Source: Solirubrobacteraceae bacterium (GTDB lineage Bacteria > Actinomycetota > Thermoleophilia > Solirubrobacterales > Solirubrobacteraceae). From it: 64,000 bases of DNA. The notes beneath the pieces were generated by a model that saw only the letters and a program-made list of their open reading frames with translations, had not been told where the DNA came from and searched no databases. Position numbers and translations under genes: made by a program. The stretch lies in contig JANWIP010000023.1 of NCBI GenBank assembly GCA_025449845.1, forward strand, positions 43,320 through 107,319, written 5' to 3'. Shown here piece by piece: positions 57,396-64,000 of this stretch (positions are counted from its first letter, which is position 1; each line of letters begins with the position of its first letter).

Positions 57396-57552
57396 ACCGC
57401 AATCGTCCCAGACGCTCAGCGAACCTGCCGCACCCCTCAACTCCTCTTGCCGGGCCCGTTGGTAGAAAAAGACCACGACCCGCCTATTCGTTCATTTTCG
57501 TCCGTCGTCCGGCGAACCAAGGCCAGCAGCACGAACGTTTCGGCGAGCCGCC

Positions 57553-57946
57553 CTACTCGCTATAGCAGGGGCAGCCGAAGCGCGCCCCCCGGCAACGGCC
57601 CCTATTCCAGCGTTCACGCCTGCTCGTCGCGTCAAGATGTGCGTAATGTCGGCGTTCAGGGTCTTGGGCGGACAGCACGAGAGAAACCGAGCGCATCCGA
57701 CGCGCTGCCTCATGCGCCCGCTTCGGCAGCAGGTGGGAATACACATCGACCGTAGTGGAGGTCTTTGCGTGCCCCGCGAAAGCGGCCACGAGCATGATGT
57801 CCTCACCCTGGCTGATCGCGTTCGTGATCGCTGTGTGCCGAAGGTCGTGCAGCCGGATCATGTCCGGGAGTCTGGCCCCGGTCCGCATAGCGGCGGAAGA
57901 CCCTCGTGACCATGCGCGGGCTCAGCGGACGGCCGGTCGGTCGCAT
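57553..57946 (-). pseudogene. Tyrosine-recombinase C-terminal remnant with frameshift
   Basis: Two frames join to one integrase end. From ATG 57946: GRPLSPRMVTRVFRRYADR. One base shift in a GGGG run, near 57880, then gives LPDMIRLHDLRHTAITNA, AFAGHAKTSTTVDVYSHLL. HDLRH holds the conserved Arg/His, GHAKT the second His and DVYSHLL the tyrosine region. The catalytic core upstream is missing. It is an eroded relative of the intact integrase (58762-60114) and marks an earlier insertion. Confidence 0.8.
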
Positions 57947-58328
57947 TACGCCCTCCCCGACCCCGCCTGGAACCCCACCCACAAATCCCTACACATCCCC
58001 AGCACCCTGCGCACACCCCAGCCGACACAGACACCCCACCGCGACACGCCCGACCGCGGGCGCTGATGCGTCCTGGCTGGGCTCGAAAATCAGCCTGGGG
58101 CTCGTTTTTGGGTGCTATTTCCCGTGTTGACTGGGCTTAGCTGCTCCCAGATTCGCTGAGATTTGCTCAAAACGGAACCACGAATGGAACCACGGCGAAT
58201 CCCCCGCCCTGCCCACTCGACAATCTCATCACTCAGTTGCCGAGAGCCTTTCGAGCTCGACATCTGGGATCTCATCAAGGCGCATCATCCCCACGAGCCT
58301 CTTGCCGGTACCTGTCAAGCGAGGATGA
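57947..58328. other. Non-coding stretch at the left edge of the island
   Basis: About 380 bases with no supported gene. It includes a C-rich section (57950-58060) and the motif AACGGAACCACGAATGGAACC at 58171-58191. A similar motif (AACGGAACCAAATTGGAACC, minus strand 62973-62992) recurs beside the tRNA-Val on the other side of the island. No promoter, RNA or ORF of merit was seen here. Confidence 0.6.
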
Positions 58329-58529
58329 TCATCGCCTTGAGTCCTGTCCTCCAGCAGCAGCCCGCTGGACCAGGAAAACCGCACTAGCTCCTGTGATCGC
58401 CTCGTCGTAAGCGACGCTCGCGTAGAGGTGAGCGAGATAGGGCAGCTTGCGCTCCTCGTAGGTCGCGGCAGCCTCCCGCAGAAGACCCTCTAGGACCTCG
58501 TCAGTTTCAGAGCGTGGCTCATCACCCCC
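58329..58529 (-). pseudogene. Gene fragment lacking a start
   Basis: A 66-codon frame ending at TGA 58329 with no start codon. It has a helical, coding-like composition (LEGLLREAAATYEERKLP, YLAHLYASVAYDEAI). It resembles the end of a phage or plasmid helical protein, which I cannot name. The start region is cut off at 58530 by a stop, next to the DUF2442-like fragment. Confidence 0.4.
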
Positions 58530-58532
58530 CTA

Positions 58533-58835
58533 TTGGACACCCCCGCCTTCTCCCCCCTGCGCGACCCCGCTATGTTCGAGCAGGTCGCGGTCGATGAGCA
58601 AACAGGCACGATCACGTGGCCGGGCGACGTTGACCTCGACCCTGACGTGATCTACGCGGCGCTGGACCTCGGACCGGACAAGGCGGCGGTCCTGGTCATC
58701 CGGCCCGGAAATACGGTGCAAACAAGCCGGTTTCCGTCCGATTCCTTCGCTAAGGTGTGCCATGGATGTGCCATCGGGCACCACACCAACGAAGCGCTCA
58801 TTCGCAATGAGCGTGCAGCCTTACAAGACCGCTGA
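58533..58835 (+). pseudogene. DUF2442-like fragment fused to unrelated tail
   Basis: The first about 45 residues, FSPLRDPAMFEQVAVDEQ and GTITWPGDVDLDPDVIY, match the second half of DUF2442 proteins (which often pair with DUF4160 as a toxin-antitoxin-like unit). The N-terminal half of the family is missing and the C-terminal 55 residues have no family resemblance. The frame continues past the direct repeat at 58755 and into the integrase start. It is best read as a remnant trapped at the junction. Confidence 0.5.
58755..58777 (+). repeat. Direct repeat, left copy, at the integrase start
   Basis: GTGTGCCATGGATGTGCCATCGG (58755-58777). It overlaps the integrase ATG and recurs with two differences at 62771-62794 (GTGTGCCATAGATGTGCCAT then TCGG). 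It contains a short inner repeat GTGCCAT. The two copies enclose the integrase, the hypothetical genes and the toxin-antitoxin pair. Confidence 0.8.
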
Positions 58836-60114
58836 TGGTCTTCAATGGCGCGTGCGCTGGCGCGACCCGAACGGAAAGATGCGCTCGCGCACGACGGCCA
58901 ACAAGCGCGAAGCCCTTGCGCTCGACGCCGATGTAAAGGCCCGCAGATTCCGAGGCGAGGTCATCCAACGCACGTCCCGCGACACCCTTGCCACGACGTA
59001 CGAGGAATGGAAGAGGCTCTACGCCGAGCAGCGTCTTTCCAAGAAGACGCGCACCAGATACGAAGAGGCATGGGAGCCCAACATCAAGGGGCGCCACGAT
59101 CACTACACGCTGGCCGAACTCGTCTCCGAACCGCAAATCTTCGAGGAGATGCTTGCCGAGATGGACGCCCGAGGGGTCGGCAACGAGACGCAACGCAAGG
59201 TCATGGTGGCGATGTCATCGGTGTTCAAGGCGGCGGTGCGTTGGCGCAAGGTCAGCGTCAATCCCGTGCTGGCGGTGCCCAAGCCACGAGCTGCGCACAA
59301 GCGCGTCCCGCGCCCCCTGCCGCCGATGGTCATTGAGCGAATCCGCTTGCAGATGCGCAGACGCAAGACCCGTGATCGGACCGGCGCTCGCGCCATCGCC
59401 GACGCCTGTCTGGTGACGCTCATGGCCTACGCCGGGCTTCGCCCCGGCGAGGCCCTAGCCCTGACGTGGGGCGACGTTGGAGCGAACATGCTCACGATCG
59501 ACAAGGCGGTGAGCATCGGCGAGGAAGAGGACACCAACGAGGAAGCGGACACCAAGACCGGCGGCGTGCGCTTTCCGCCCCTTGTGGAGCAGCTTGCCGC
59601 CGACCTTGCCGACCTACGAGCGGCCCGAGGGGACGTGACGGATGCGGACCTAGTGTTTCCCGCCCGCGACGGCGGGTATTGGTCACCGTCTCAATACAAC
59701 AACTGGCGCAGGCGTGTTTGGAAGAAGGCCATGAACAATCTCGCGGAGGGGAAGCCGCCACAGCCGCAGCTGGCGACGGCCCGCCCATACGACTGCCGAG
59801 GATCGTTCGTGAGCTTGCACCTGCGAGCGAGGGAGAACCCGATGGAAGTCGCCGAATGGGGCGGGCACTCGCAGCGAGTGATGTTCACGTACTACGCAGG
59901 CGTCATTAAGGAGCTACGCGGCGAGCCCGAGCTGTCAGCCGCCGAGCAGATCGCGCGAGCCCGTGACGCTGTGATCGAGGTGGAGCGGCGAGAGCTGGAC
60001 GAGATGATGGCCGACCTCATCGAGCACCCGACCATCATGTCCGGTGGCGGAGGCAGGGGCGGCGGTGGCGGGGGGAGACGAGCAGCCAGGAGGTTCTACG
60101 CGCCCAATATGTAG
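58762..60114 (+). CDS. Tyrosine recombinase/integrase of the island
   Basis: Site-specific recombinase, 450 residues from ATG 58762 (AAGG six bases upstream); a later ATG at 58807 (MSVQPYKTADG) would remove the odd N-terminus. An AP2-like or arm-binding N-terminal part (LQWRVRWRDPNGKMRSRT) precedes a SAM-like core domain (about 75-160). Catalytic residues: Arg in YAGLRPGEALALTW, an Arg in YDCRGSFVSLHL (usual His here is Asp or Tyr), His in EWGGHSQRVM and Tyr in FTYYAGV. The C-terminal tail is Gly-rich. It is probably intact, with the attachment site possibly the nearby tRNA-Val. Confidence 0.88.
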   Translation: MDVPSGTTPTKRSFAMSVQPYKTADGLQWRVRWRDPNGKMRSRTTANKREALALDADVKARRFRGEVIQRTSRDTLATTYEEWKRLYAEQRLSKKTRTRYEEAWEPNIKGRHDHYTLAELVSEPQIFEEMLAEMDARGVGNETQRKVMVAMSSVFKAAVRWRKVSVNPVLAVPKPRAAHKRVPRPLPPMVIERIRLQMRRRKTRDRTGARAIADACLVTLMAYAGLRPGEALALTWGDVGANMLTIDKAVSIGEEEDTNEEADTKTGGVRFPPLVEQLAADLADLRAARGDVTDADLVFPARDGGYWSPSQYNNWRRRVWKKAMNNLAEGKPPQPQLATARPYDCRGSFVSLHLRARENPMEVAEWGGHSQRVMFTYYAGVIKELRGEPELSAAEQIARARDAVIEVERRELDEMMADLIEHPTIMSGGGGRGGGGGGRRAARRFYAPNM

Positions 60115-60257
60115 CGCCGCCGTTTGGCAAGCTCACGCCGACCCGTCGAGCGACCGGCGTCCAATCCCGTCGGTGGTGGGGGAGGCGATTGAGAAGGAGT
60201 TAGCGAAATCTGAGGACGGCGAAGCGGCTAGCCGATGGTTTAGCCGGAGCGGTCCGG

Positions 60258-60512
60258 CTAAAGTCTAAAGACGCGATCACGAGGCGCCTCCAGAAAGTCC
60301 CGTCCTGCGATAGGGTTCTCCAGACGGACGGTTATCGTTCCGGCCTCGTCGTCCGTGGCAGCCACTGTGCCTCTGCTCGTAAGGCCCTTCCCAATAACAA
60401 CATCGTCATCGATTTTGAGCCCCGACAAATCAACTTCGACAGGCTGCTCTTCGGTGTCCTGATCCGGCATCGCTTCAACACAGGCTAGCACCTCTCCTTC
60501 GATGCCTTCCAC
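60258..60512 (-). CDS. Hypothetical small acidic protein
   Basis: Up to 84 residues; GTG at 60512 or ATG at 60470. Acidic N-terminus, then KIDDDVVIGKGLTSRGTV and a beta-rich end (GTITVRLENP). No family seen. The longer start overlaps the divergent gene at 60502, so the shorter (70-residue) version may be right. Codon use is weaker than in the core genes. Confidence 0.4.
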   Translation of the reverse strand: MEGIEGEVLACVEAMPDQDTEEQPVEVDLSGLKIDDDVVIGKGLTSRGTVAATDDEAGTITVRLENPIAGRDFLEAPRDRVFRL

Positions 60513-60945
60513 GACACCACCCGCCGACGGGCAAACCGATCCCGGACGAAAGGTCGAGCTTCCACAGCCTGTCTTGCCTCCACAGCCTGCGCCGCATGAA
60601 GAGCGTGTCCCAATGTGGGTGTACGCGCCGCCAGGTACGACGCTGATTCCTGTGCCCGCAGCCCAAGAAGAAGCCGTGTACCGCCTGATTCAGAGCCAGT
60701 CTACGAATTGGTCGCGCCCTTCGAGCTACCAGCTTCCGGTTGACGTAAAGACGCCGCTCGCCATTCTCGTTCCGCTACTAGTCGGACTGGCTGGACAGAT
60801 CACAAGTAACGTGGTTCGCATCGCCATCATCGTCATTGCGTGCGCCGTTTTACTGTGGCTAGCACTTGCCACCTTGGGCGCTAGGCGCCTTCGGCATACA
60901 AACCGCGCGCTGGCCGAACCTAGCGAGCCGTTTACTCTCAGGTGA
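60502..60945 (+). CDS. Hypothetical protein with two membrane helices
   Basis: The product is 147 residues from ATG 60502. A Pro-rich soluble N-terminus (60 or so residues, including PMWVYAPPGTTLIPVP) is followed by two adjoining hydrophobic segments (TPLAILVPLLVGLAGQI and VVRIAIIVIACAVLLWLALATL) and a short basic tail. No family recognised; part of the island cargo. Confidence 0.5.
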   Translation: MPSTTPPADGQTDPGRKVELPQPVLPPQPAPHEERVPMWVYAPPGTTLIPVPAAQEEAVYRLIQSQSTNWSRPSSYQLPVDVKTPLAILVPLLVGLAGQITSNVVRIAIIVIACAVLLWLALATLGARRLRHTNRALAEPSEPFTLR

Positions 60946-61118
60946 GCGGGTACGTCAGTAAAGACGTCGCGCTGGTATTGATGCCCCGACCAACTGCCGT
61001 CTCCGAGCCCATCTACCAGCCCCCATCGTTCGAGCAGCCACCGGCCGCAGACCGCCTTACGGATGCGGCGAAGACGACGGCGAGAGCGCCGAGAGTGGTG
61101 GTGGGCCTTGGTTGCCAT
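60726..61118 (-). CDS. Weakly supported Arg/His-rich ORF
   Basis: A 130-residue frame starting at ATG 61118 with a very good GGAGG eight bases upstream. The N-terminus is highly basic (MATKAHHHSRRSRRRLRR). It overlaps antisense with the membrane ORF at 60502-60945, so only one is likely real over that stretch. The strong ribosome site is the only support. Confidence 0.2.
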   Translation of the reverse strand: MATKAHHHSRRSRRRLRRIRKAVCGRWLLERWGLVDGLGDGSWSGHQYQRDVFTDVPAHLRVNGSLGSASARFVCRRRLAPKVASASHSKTAHAMTMMAMRTTLLVICPASPTSSGTRMASGVFTSTGSW

Positions 61119-61271
61119 TTGGGTTTCCTCCAGGGGACGGATACGACGCCATCCCCAGGCCAGGAAGGAACCGATGCGGAGTGCCCCGAGCAACGCGAGT
61201 GCTATTGAGGGCCGCAGCTCCACGGGACCACTGGCACGATGGCGGATCGAAGCCAACCCCAGGAGGGACGC

Positions 61272-61346
61272 ATGGCGACCGGCGCCGCCACGACGCTCCT
61301 CGTCGTCTTTGTCGCCTTCGGGGTGGTCGTGCCGACGACTGCTTGA
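61272..61346 (+). CDS. 24-residue hydrophobic peptide ORF
   Basis: ATG 61272 is preceded by a perfect AGGAGG at 61261-61266, five bases upstream. The product begins MATGAATTLLVVFVAFG, then VVVPTTA, one hydrophobic helix with no charge. Such peptides occur as type I toxins, small membrane regulators and leader peptides. No antisense RNA was identified. Downstream lies an 11-bp hairpin (61433-61463). Confidence 0.45.
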   Translation: MATGAATTLLVVFVAFGVVVPTTA

Positions 61347-61432
61347 CCAGCTCGCCCACGTCGGCAATGGATCGCCCCTGCCTCCACCAGCCGGGCACCG
61401 GGGATCAGCACCCGCAGCTCTGCCGTGACGGT

Positions 61433-61463
61433 CGGTGCCGGGCGCCTTCGCTGCCCGGCACCG
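61433..61463. repeat. Perfect 11-bp stem hairpin
   Basis: CGGTGCCGGGC and GCCCGGCACCG pair without mismatch around a nine-base loop. No T run follows in either direction, so it is not a standard terminator. It lies between the small peptide ORF and the toxin-antitoxin promoter. Confidence 0.75.
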
Positions 61464-61666
61464 AGGGGTGAGTGCAGCCGGTGTGCGGCCCACAGCGGTC
61501 GGCACTCGGCCGGTCGTCACCGGCCCAGGCCGCCGCTGGCGAGAGCGACTGTCCGCAAGGTGCCTTGACCCGAACTCCGCTTCGCGTCGCCATAGCACGC
61601 ACTCCCTACAGCTCGCCGGACCTACCTAGTTTTTTCGTCTTTCTGGTGTTTTAGGGAAAGAACCGC

Positions 61667-61672
61667 TACAAT
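61667..61672 (+). promoter_or_regulatory. -10 element of a leaderless toxin-antitoxin promoter
   Basis: TACAAT ends six bases before the antitoxin ATG (61679), so the predicted start of transcription falls at or next to the A of ATG. No Shine-Dalgarno is present before that ATG. The upstream 45 bases are T-rich. The arrangement is the classical leaderless pattern in Actinomycetota. A -35 near 61644-61649 is weak. Confidence 0.7.
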
Positions 61673-61678
61673 CCCGGT

Positions 61679-62131
61679 ATGACCAAACGCGAGCAGCGAG
61701 CCCTCACGTTGGGCTTCATTACCCTCTCCGACACTCTGCATCGGACGGAAAACGCCCTCCAGCACGGAAGCATCCAGGACGCGCTGGACCAACTTCAGCA
61801 GACCCAGCACGTCGTGGCCGCCATGCACCCCGCCGAGATGGACGTGACGCAAGCTGCCGATGCGCTCGAAGTCTCCCCCCCGACCGTTCGAGCGTGGGCA
61901 AGGCGCGGACTGATGGAGGTCATCCGAGAGCGCCCGATGACGCTCGCCTTCCCGAGCGTCATCGGCCTGCGCGACCGCTTGCAGAGGCTACGCGAGACAG
62001 CCACCAACGAGAAGCGCTGGCAGTCGCTGCTCGCGGCCGCAGCAGACCAACGTGAGTTCGCGCAGGACGGCGCGCGCGAGGGCCTGGCCGACGCCCTCGC
62101 CGGGAACACCGAGCCACTGACGCAGCGGTGA
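61679..62131 (+). CDS. Helix-turn-helix antitoxin of a type II TA pair
   Basis: The product is 150 residues. The N-terminal part is helical (LTLGFITLSDTLHRTENALQ). An excisionase/MerR-like HTH spans about 58-90 (MDVTQAADALEVSPPTVRAWARRGLMEV). The C-terminal part is helical and acidic. It is followed by a GTGA overlap with the toxin gene. Antitoxin first, toxin second and overlap are normal for TA operons; the promoter is leaderless. Autoregulation through the HTH is expected but no operator was identified. Confidence 0.75.
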   Translation: MTKREQRALTLGFITLSDTLHRTENALQHGSIQDALDQLQQTQHVVAAMHPAEMDVTQAADALEVSPPTVRAWARRGLMEVIRERPMTLAFPSVIGLRDRLQRLRETATNEKRWQSLLAAAADQREFAQDGAREGLADALAGNTEPLTQR

Positions 62132-62556
62132 CGTTCAACGTCTCCGTGGCCAGGCGAACGGCGCCGCGCGTGCGCGCACTTCGCGGAAGGGCACAGGAGC
62201 GATTTTGGGAGGCGGTGCGACAGTTGGAGGGCGAAGGCTGCAAGGCTGCCCACTACCGGATGCGTGCTCCCGATGGCGGGGACGCTCACATCTGCGGTCT
62301 GCGCTTCTACGCTGACTGGCGGATGCACTTGGTGTTCGGCGAGAACAACAACATCGTGGTCGCATGGGTCGGGCAGCACAGCGACAAAGAGAACGCCCAC
62401 ATCGACGGAGCCGAAGACATACCGCAGTTGGCGCACATCGGAAGGCGACGCGCGGATCAACCACCCTGCTGCGACGAGTTCGATGAGCCGCCGGCCGACC
62501 AAGACCTTGTCGATCTTGTCAACGCACTACGGCCAGCGCGAGCCCGGACACGATGA
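62128..62556 (+). CDS. RelE/ParE-fold toxin candidate
   Basis: The product is 142 residues from GTG 62128. The first 90 residues follow the RelE/ParE pattern: ALRGRAQERFWEAVRQLEGEG, then HICGLRFYADWRMHLVFGE and IVVAWVGQH. The expected catalytic basic residues (Arg/Lys/Tyr at the C-terminal strand) are only partly visible. About 45 extra acidic and Cys-containing residues follow (GRRRADQPPCCDEFDEPPA), longer than in most RelE toxins. Its 3' end overlaps a PIN-toxin remnant on the other strand. Confidence 0.68.
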   Translation: MTFNVSVARRTAPRVRALRGRAQERFWEAVRQLEGEGCKAAHYRMRAPDGGDAHICGLRFYADWRMHLVFGENNNIVVAWVGQHSDKENAHIDGAEDIPQLAHIGRRRADQPPCCDEFDEPPADQDLVDLVNALRPARARTR

Positions 62557-62575
62557 CGTTGGTGTCGAGGACAGC
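62519..62575 (-). pseudogene. Remnant of a PIN-domain toxin N-terminus
   Basis: Nineteen codons ending at TGA 62519. The residues AVLDTNVIVSGLALA are the standard first strand and Asp of VapC-like PIN proteins. The start is lost: a stop stands two codons upstream. The rest of the domain is gone. It overlaps the end of the RelE-like gene in antisense. Confidence 0.6.
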
Positions 62576-62770
62576 CCCTCAGAGGTCCGTAGGAGGCTCC
62601 CGGCGCAGCTCGCCGCAGCCAGCCGAGGGTACATGCCAAGCGCGCCGACATGGCACAGCAGGCGTCATCGCGCCACCAGCTCCGGCCCGCAGCACGCGCT
62701 ACGATGACCGCGCAATGCAGCGCGTTTCGAGCCCATGTGCCCTTGGTCGCCGGACTTCTTATCCCCGTAT

Positions 62771-62794
62771 GTGTGCCATAGATGTGCCATTCGG
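62771..62794 (+). repeat. Direct repeat, right copy, before tRNA-Val
   Basis: GTGTGCCATAGATGTGCCAT followed by TCGG. Near-identical to the sequence at the integrase start (58755-58777), differing by one base and one inserted T. It lies about 50 bases upstream of tRNA-Val. Confidence 0.8.
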
Positions 62795-62846
62795 CGATGC
62801 GACGACGATGGGACGTAAGCTAGAAACCGCTTAGCAAAGCCACAAA

Positions 62847-62919
62847 GGGCGATTAGCTCAGTTGGGAGAGCGCCGCCTCGACAAGGCGGAGGTCACTGGT
62901 TCGAGCCCAGTATCGCCCA
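62847..62919 (+). tRNA. tRNA-Val (anticodon GAC), C at position 33
   Basis: Full cloverleaf of 73 nt. Acceptor GGGCGAT pairs with ATCGCCC, D stem GCTC/GAGC, anticodon stem CCGCC/GGCGG with loop TCGACAA, T stem ACTGG/CCAGT with TTCGAGC; discriminator A. CCA is not encoded. The anticodon GAC reads valine GUC and GUU. Position 33, nearly always U, is C here. The same C is found in the partial inverted copy at 63053-63100. The tRNA may be functional or a drifting copy in the island; the island's integrase may use it. Confidence 0.9.
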
Positions 62920-62932
62920 TTGGCGTACGGCC

Positions 62933-62954
62933 CCGCAAACACTGGGGTTTGCGG
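62933..62954 (+). terminator. Possible hairpin after tRNA-Val
   Basis: CCGCAAAC-ACTGGG-GTTTGCGG forms an eight-base perfect stem 13 bases after the tRNA. No U run follows, so as a terminator it would be weak. Confidence 0.45.
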
Positions 62955-63052
62955 CCTCCCGACGGTCCTTGAGGTTCCAATTTGGTTCCGTTGCCTGCGC
63001 GAGCGCGTTGCGCAGGGAGCGAGTCAGCCGCGATGCTGCGGTCCAGGACATA

Positions 63053-63100
63053 GACCTGAGCCTTGTCGAGGCGGCGCTCTCCCAGCTGAGCTAATCGCCC
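63053..63100 (-). repeat. Inverted partial copy of tRNA-Val (nt 1-48)
   Basis: On the minus strand it reads GGGCGATTAGCTCAGCTGGG and continues through the anticodon to AGGTC. It matches tRNA-Val positions 1-48 at 45 of 48 bases, with one D-loop change and GG to TC in the anticodon stem. The T arm and 3' acceptor strand are missing. It could be an attachment-site remnant after recombination and inversion. Confidence 0.85.
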
Positions 63101-63216
63101 TGGGACGGCCCTAGCGTATCAACGGCGACCGTCCGAGATCGCGTGAGGACCCAAGGCACCATCCTCAATACCCCCCAGAGCCCGCGCCCCCGGGCACCGG
63201 GCTGGAGTGACCCCCA

Positions 63217-63873
63217 TCAAGGCACAATCACAACTTGGCCTTCCCCACCCATGCCGGTCGGTCCCCCACCGGTTGAGCCCGAGCTGCCGGCAACCCCGTT
63301 GGCGCCTTCCGATTCCGCTCCGGAGCTCGATTCACGGCCAAAGGGCCCGGCTTCGCGACCTTCGCCGCCGCTGCCGCTAGCACCCCCGTAGGGACCTTCC
63401 GTTTCGGCGGGAGATTCCGTGCCGTAAGGCGAGGATTCGCTGCCGGAGGACCCCGGTGTCCCTGATGCCTGTCCGCCCTGACCCTGGGTGGAGGTCCCCT
63501 CACCAGACTCAATCGCCTTGACAACTTCGGTGACGGTGTTCGAGGAGATCGCGAAGCCCACCCCGGTGCTTCCTGGCTGCGATTCGGCGCTGCTCGCCGC
63601 GTCGCTTGCGATCTGCGAGTTGACCCCGATCACCTCGCCCTGATCGTTGAGCAGCGGGCCACCGGAGTTGCCTGGGTTCAAGGCAGCATCTGTCTGGATC
63701 GCGTCCTTGATGCTCGCTCCGTCGGGAGCCGATATTTCGCGCCCCAGGGCCGACACTATGCCCTTCGTCAAGGTCTCATCGAGGCCGTAAGGGTTGCCGA
63801 TCGCATAGACCGAGTCGCCGACCTGCACAGAGCTTGAGCTGACCATTTTCAAGGGCCGCAGTCCAAGGCCCGA
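63217..63873 (-). pseudogene. HtrA/DegP-type serine protease fragment
   Basis: The catalytic Ser half of an S1C protease: [39 protein letters not shown] (Ser in GNSGG) and GVNSQIA. The His and Asp parts lie beyond the IS element and are missing. After [18 protein letters not shown] there is no PDZ domain, only about 90 residues of Gly/Ser/Glu-rich low complexity ending GEGQVVIVP. The protein is cut by the IS3 insertion at about 63874. Confidence 0.85.
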
Positions 63874-64000
63874 TGAGGGGGTCCCTGTGAAGTGATCCGG
63901 GCGTTGTGCGTGTTCGTCACGTCCCTGTGGTGGGATGAGAGGATGGACACGATCATGAAGCGACGGAGGCATACGCCGGAGCAGGCAGTTCGCAAGATCC
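63874..64000 (+). mobile_element. IS3-family insertion element, left end (runs off window)
   Basis: It starts at TGAGGGGGTCCC, probably the left inverted repeat with terminal TG. An OrfA start follows (63955), [15 protein letters not shown], the typical N-terminus of IS3/IS407-type transposase A. The element interrupts the serine protease gene. The right end, OrfB and target duplication lie outside the window. Confidence 0.82.
63955..64000 (+). CDS. IS3-family transposase OrfA, partial
   Basis: Only the first 15 residues are in the window ([15 protein letters not shown]), a clear match to the N-terminal helix-turn-helix of IS3-family OrfA. An in-frame ATG at 63943 is an alternative start. 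Confidence 0.8.
   Translation, partial: MKRRRHTPEQAVRKI

Overview
The window is high-GC bacterial chromosome. Gene content points to Actinomycetota, probably class Thermoleophilia (Solirubrobacter/Conexibacter-like). Supporting signs are a mycobacterial-type SerC, a complete classical menaquinone gene set, GatCAB for indirect amidation of tRNA, many GTG/TTG starts, 1-4 nt ATGA/GTGA gene overlaps and one clear leaderless promoter. The lineage is an inference from content, not from a search.

Layout. 1-15.4 kb: serA-serC, ilvC and ilvB-ilvN for branched-chain amino acids, interleaved with a menaquinone block. On the minus strand lie menF, menH, and menE with a coupled methyltransferase that could act as MenG; on the plus strand lie menB-menA-menC and menD. 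Together they cover every step from chorismate to demethylmenaquinone. 15.5-24.1 kb: small membrane proteins, gatC-gatA-gatB, folD and a UvrD/PcrA helicase. 24.2-32.4 kb: a queuosine-salvage gene, cysK and cysE with a nearby CymR-like Rrf2 regulator, a PAS-GGDEF diguanylate cyclase, an HDOD-LuxR protein, gltX and nfo. 32.4-39.1 kb: dnaE, an unusual coiled-coil protein with a possible lipid-binding-like C-terminus, and argG. 39.2-39.8 kb: a toxin-antitoxin-like pair whose first gene is frameshifted.

39.8-49.0 kb is one long minus-strand run: rRNA methyltransferase-pheS-pheT-argC-argJ-argB-argD-GNAT. Nearly every junction overlaps by 1-20 nt, so it is probably one transcript. It lies downstream of thrS-infC-rpmI-rplT, which ends in a clear intrinsic terminator. 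52.8-57.4 kb is mixed: a short IclR-type HTH protein, pyrE, a hydrolase, an HhH-GPD protein, an anchored exported protein and an ABM monooxygenase.

57.5-64 kb is an eroded genomic island. It holds a frameshifted integrase remnant, an intact tyrosine recombinase, fragments of DUF2442-like and PIN-toxin genes, a leaderless antitoxin-toxin operon and a 24-residue hydrophobic peptide ORF. It also holds a tRNA-Val(GAC) with C at position 33, an inverted partial copy of that tRNA, and an HtrA-type protease gene cut by the end of an IS3-family element that runs off the window.

Most of the window is ordinary housekeeping DNA. The less usual material is the 21-bp x4 repeat inside menB, the coiled-coil protein upstream of dnaE, the dispersed 44-bp repeat that forms the end of a methyltransferase gene, the island toxin-antitoxin operon and the tRNA-Val pair. 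No CRISPR array or complete secondary-metabolite or defence locus was seen.
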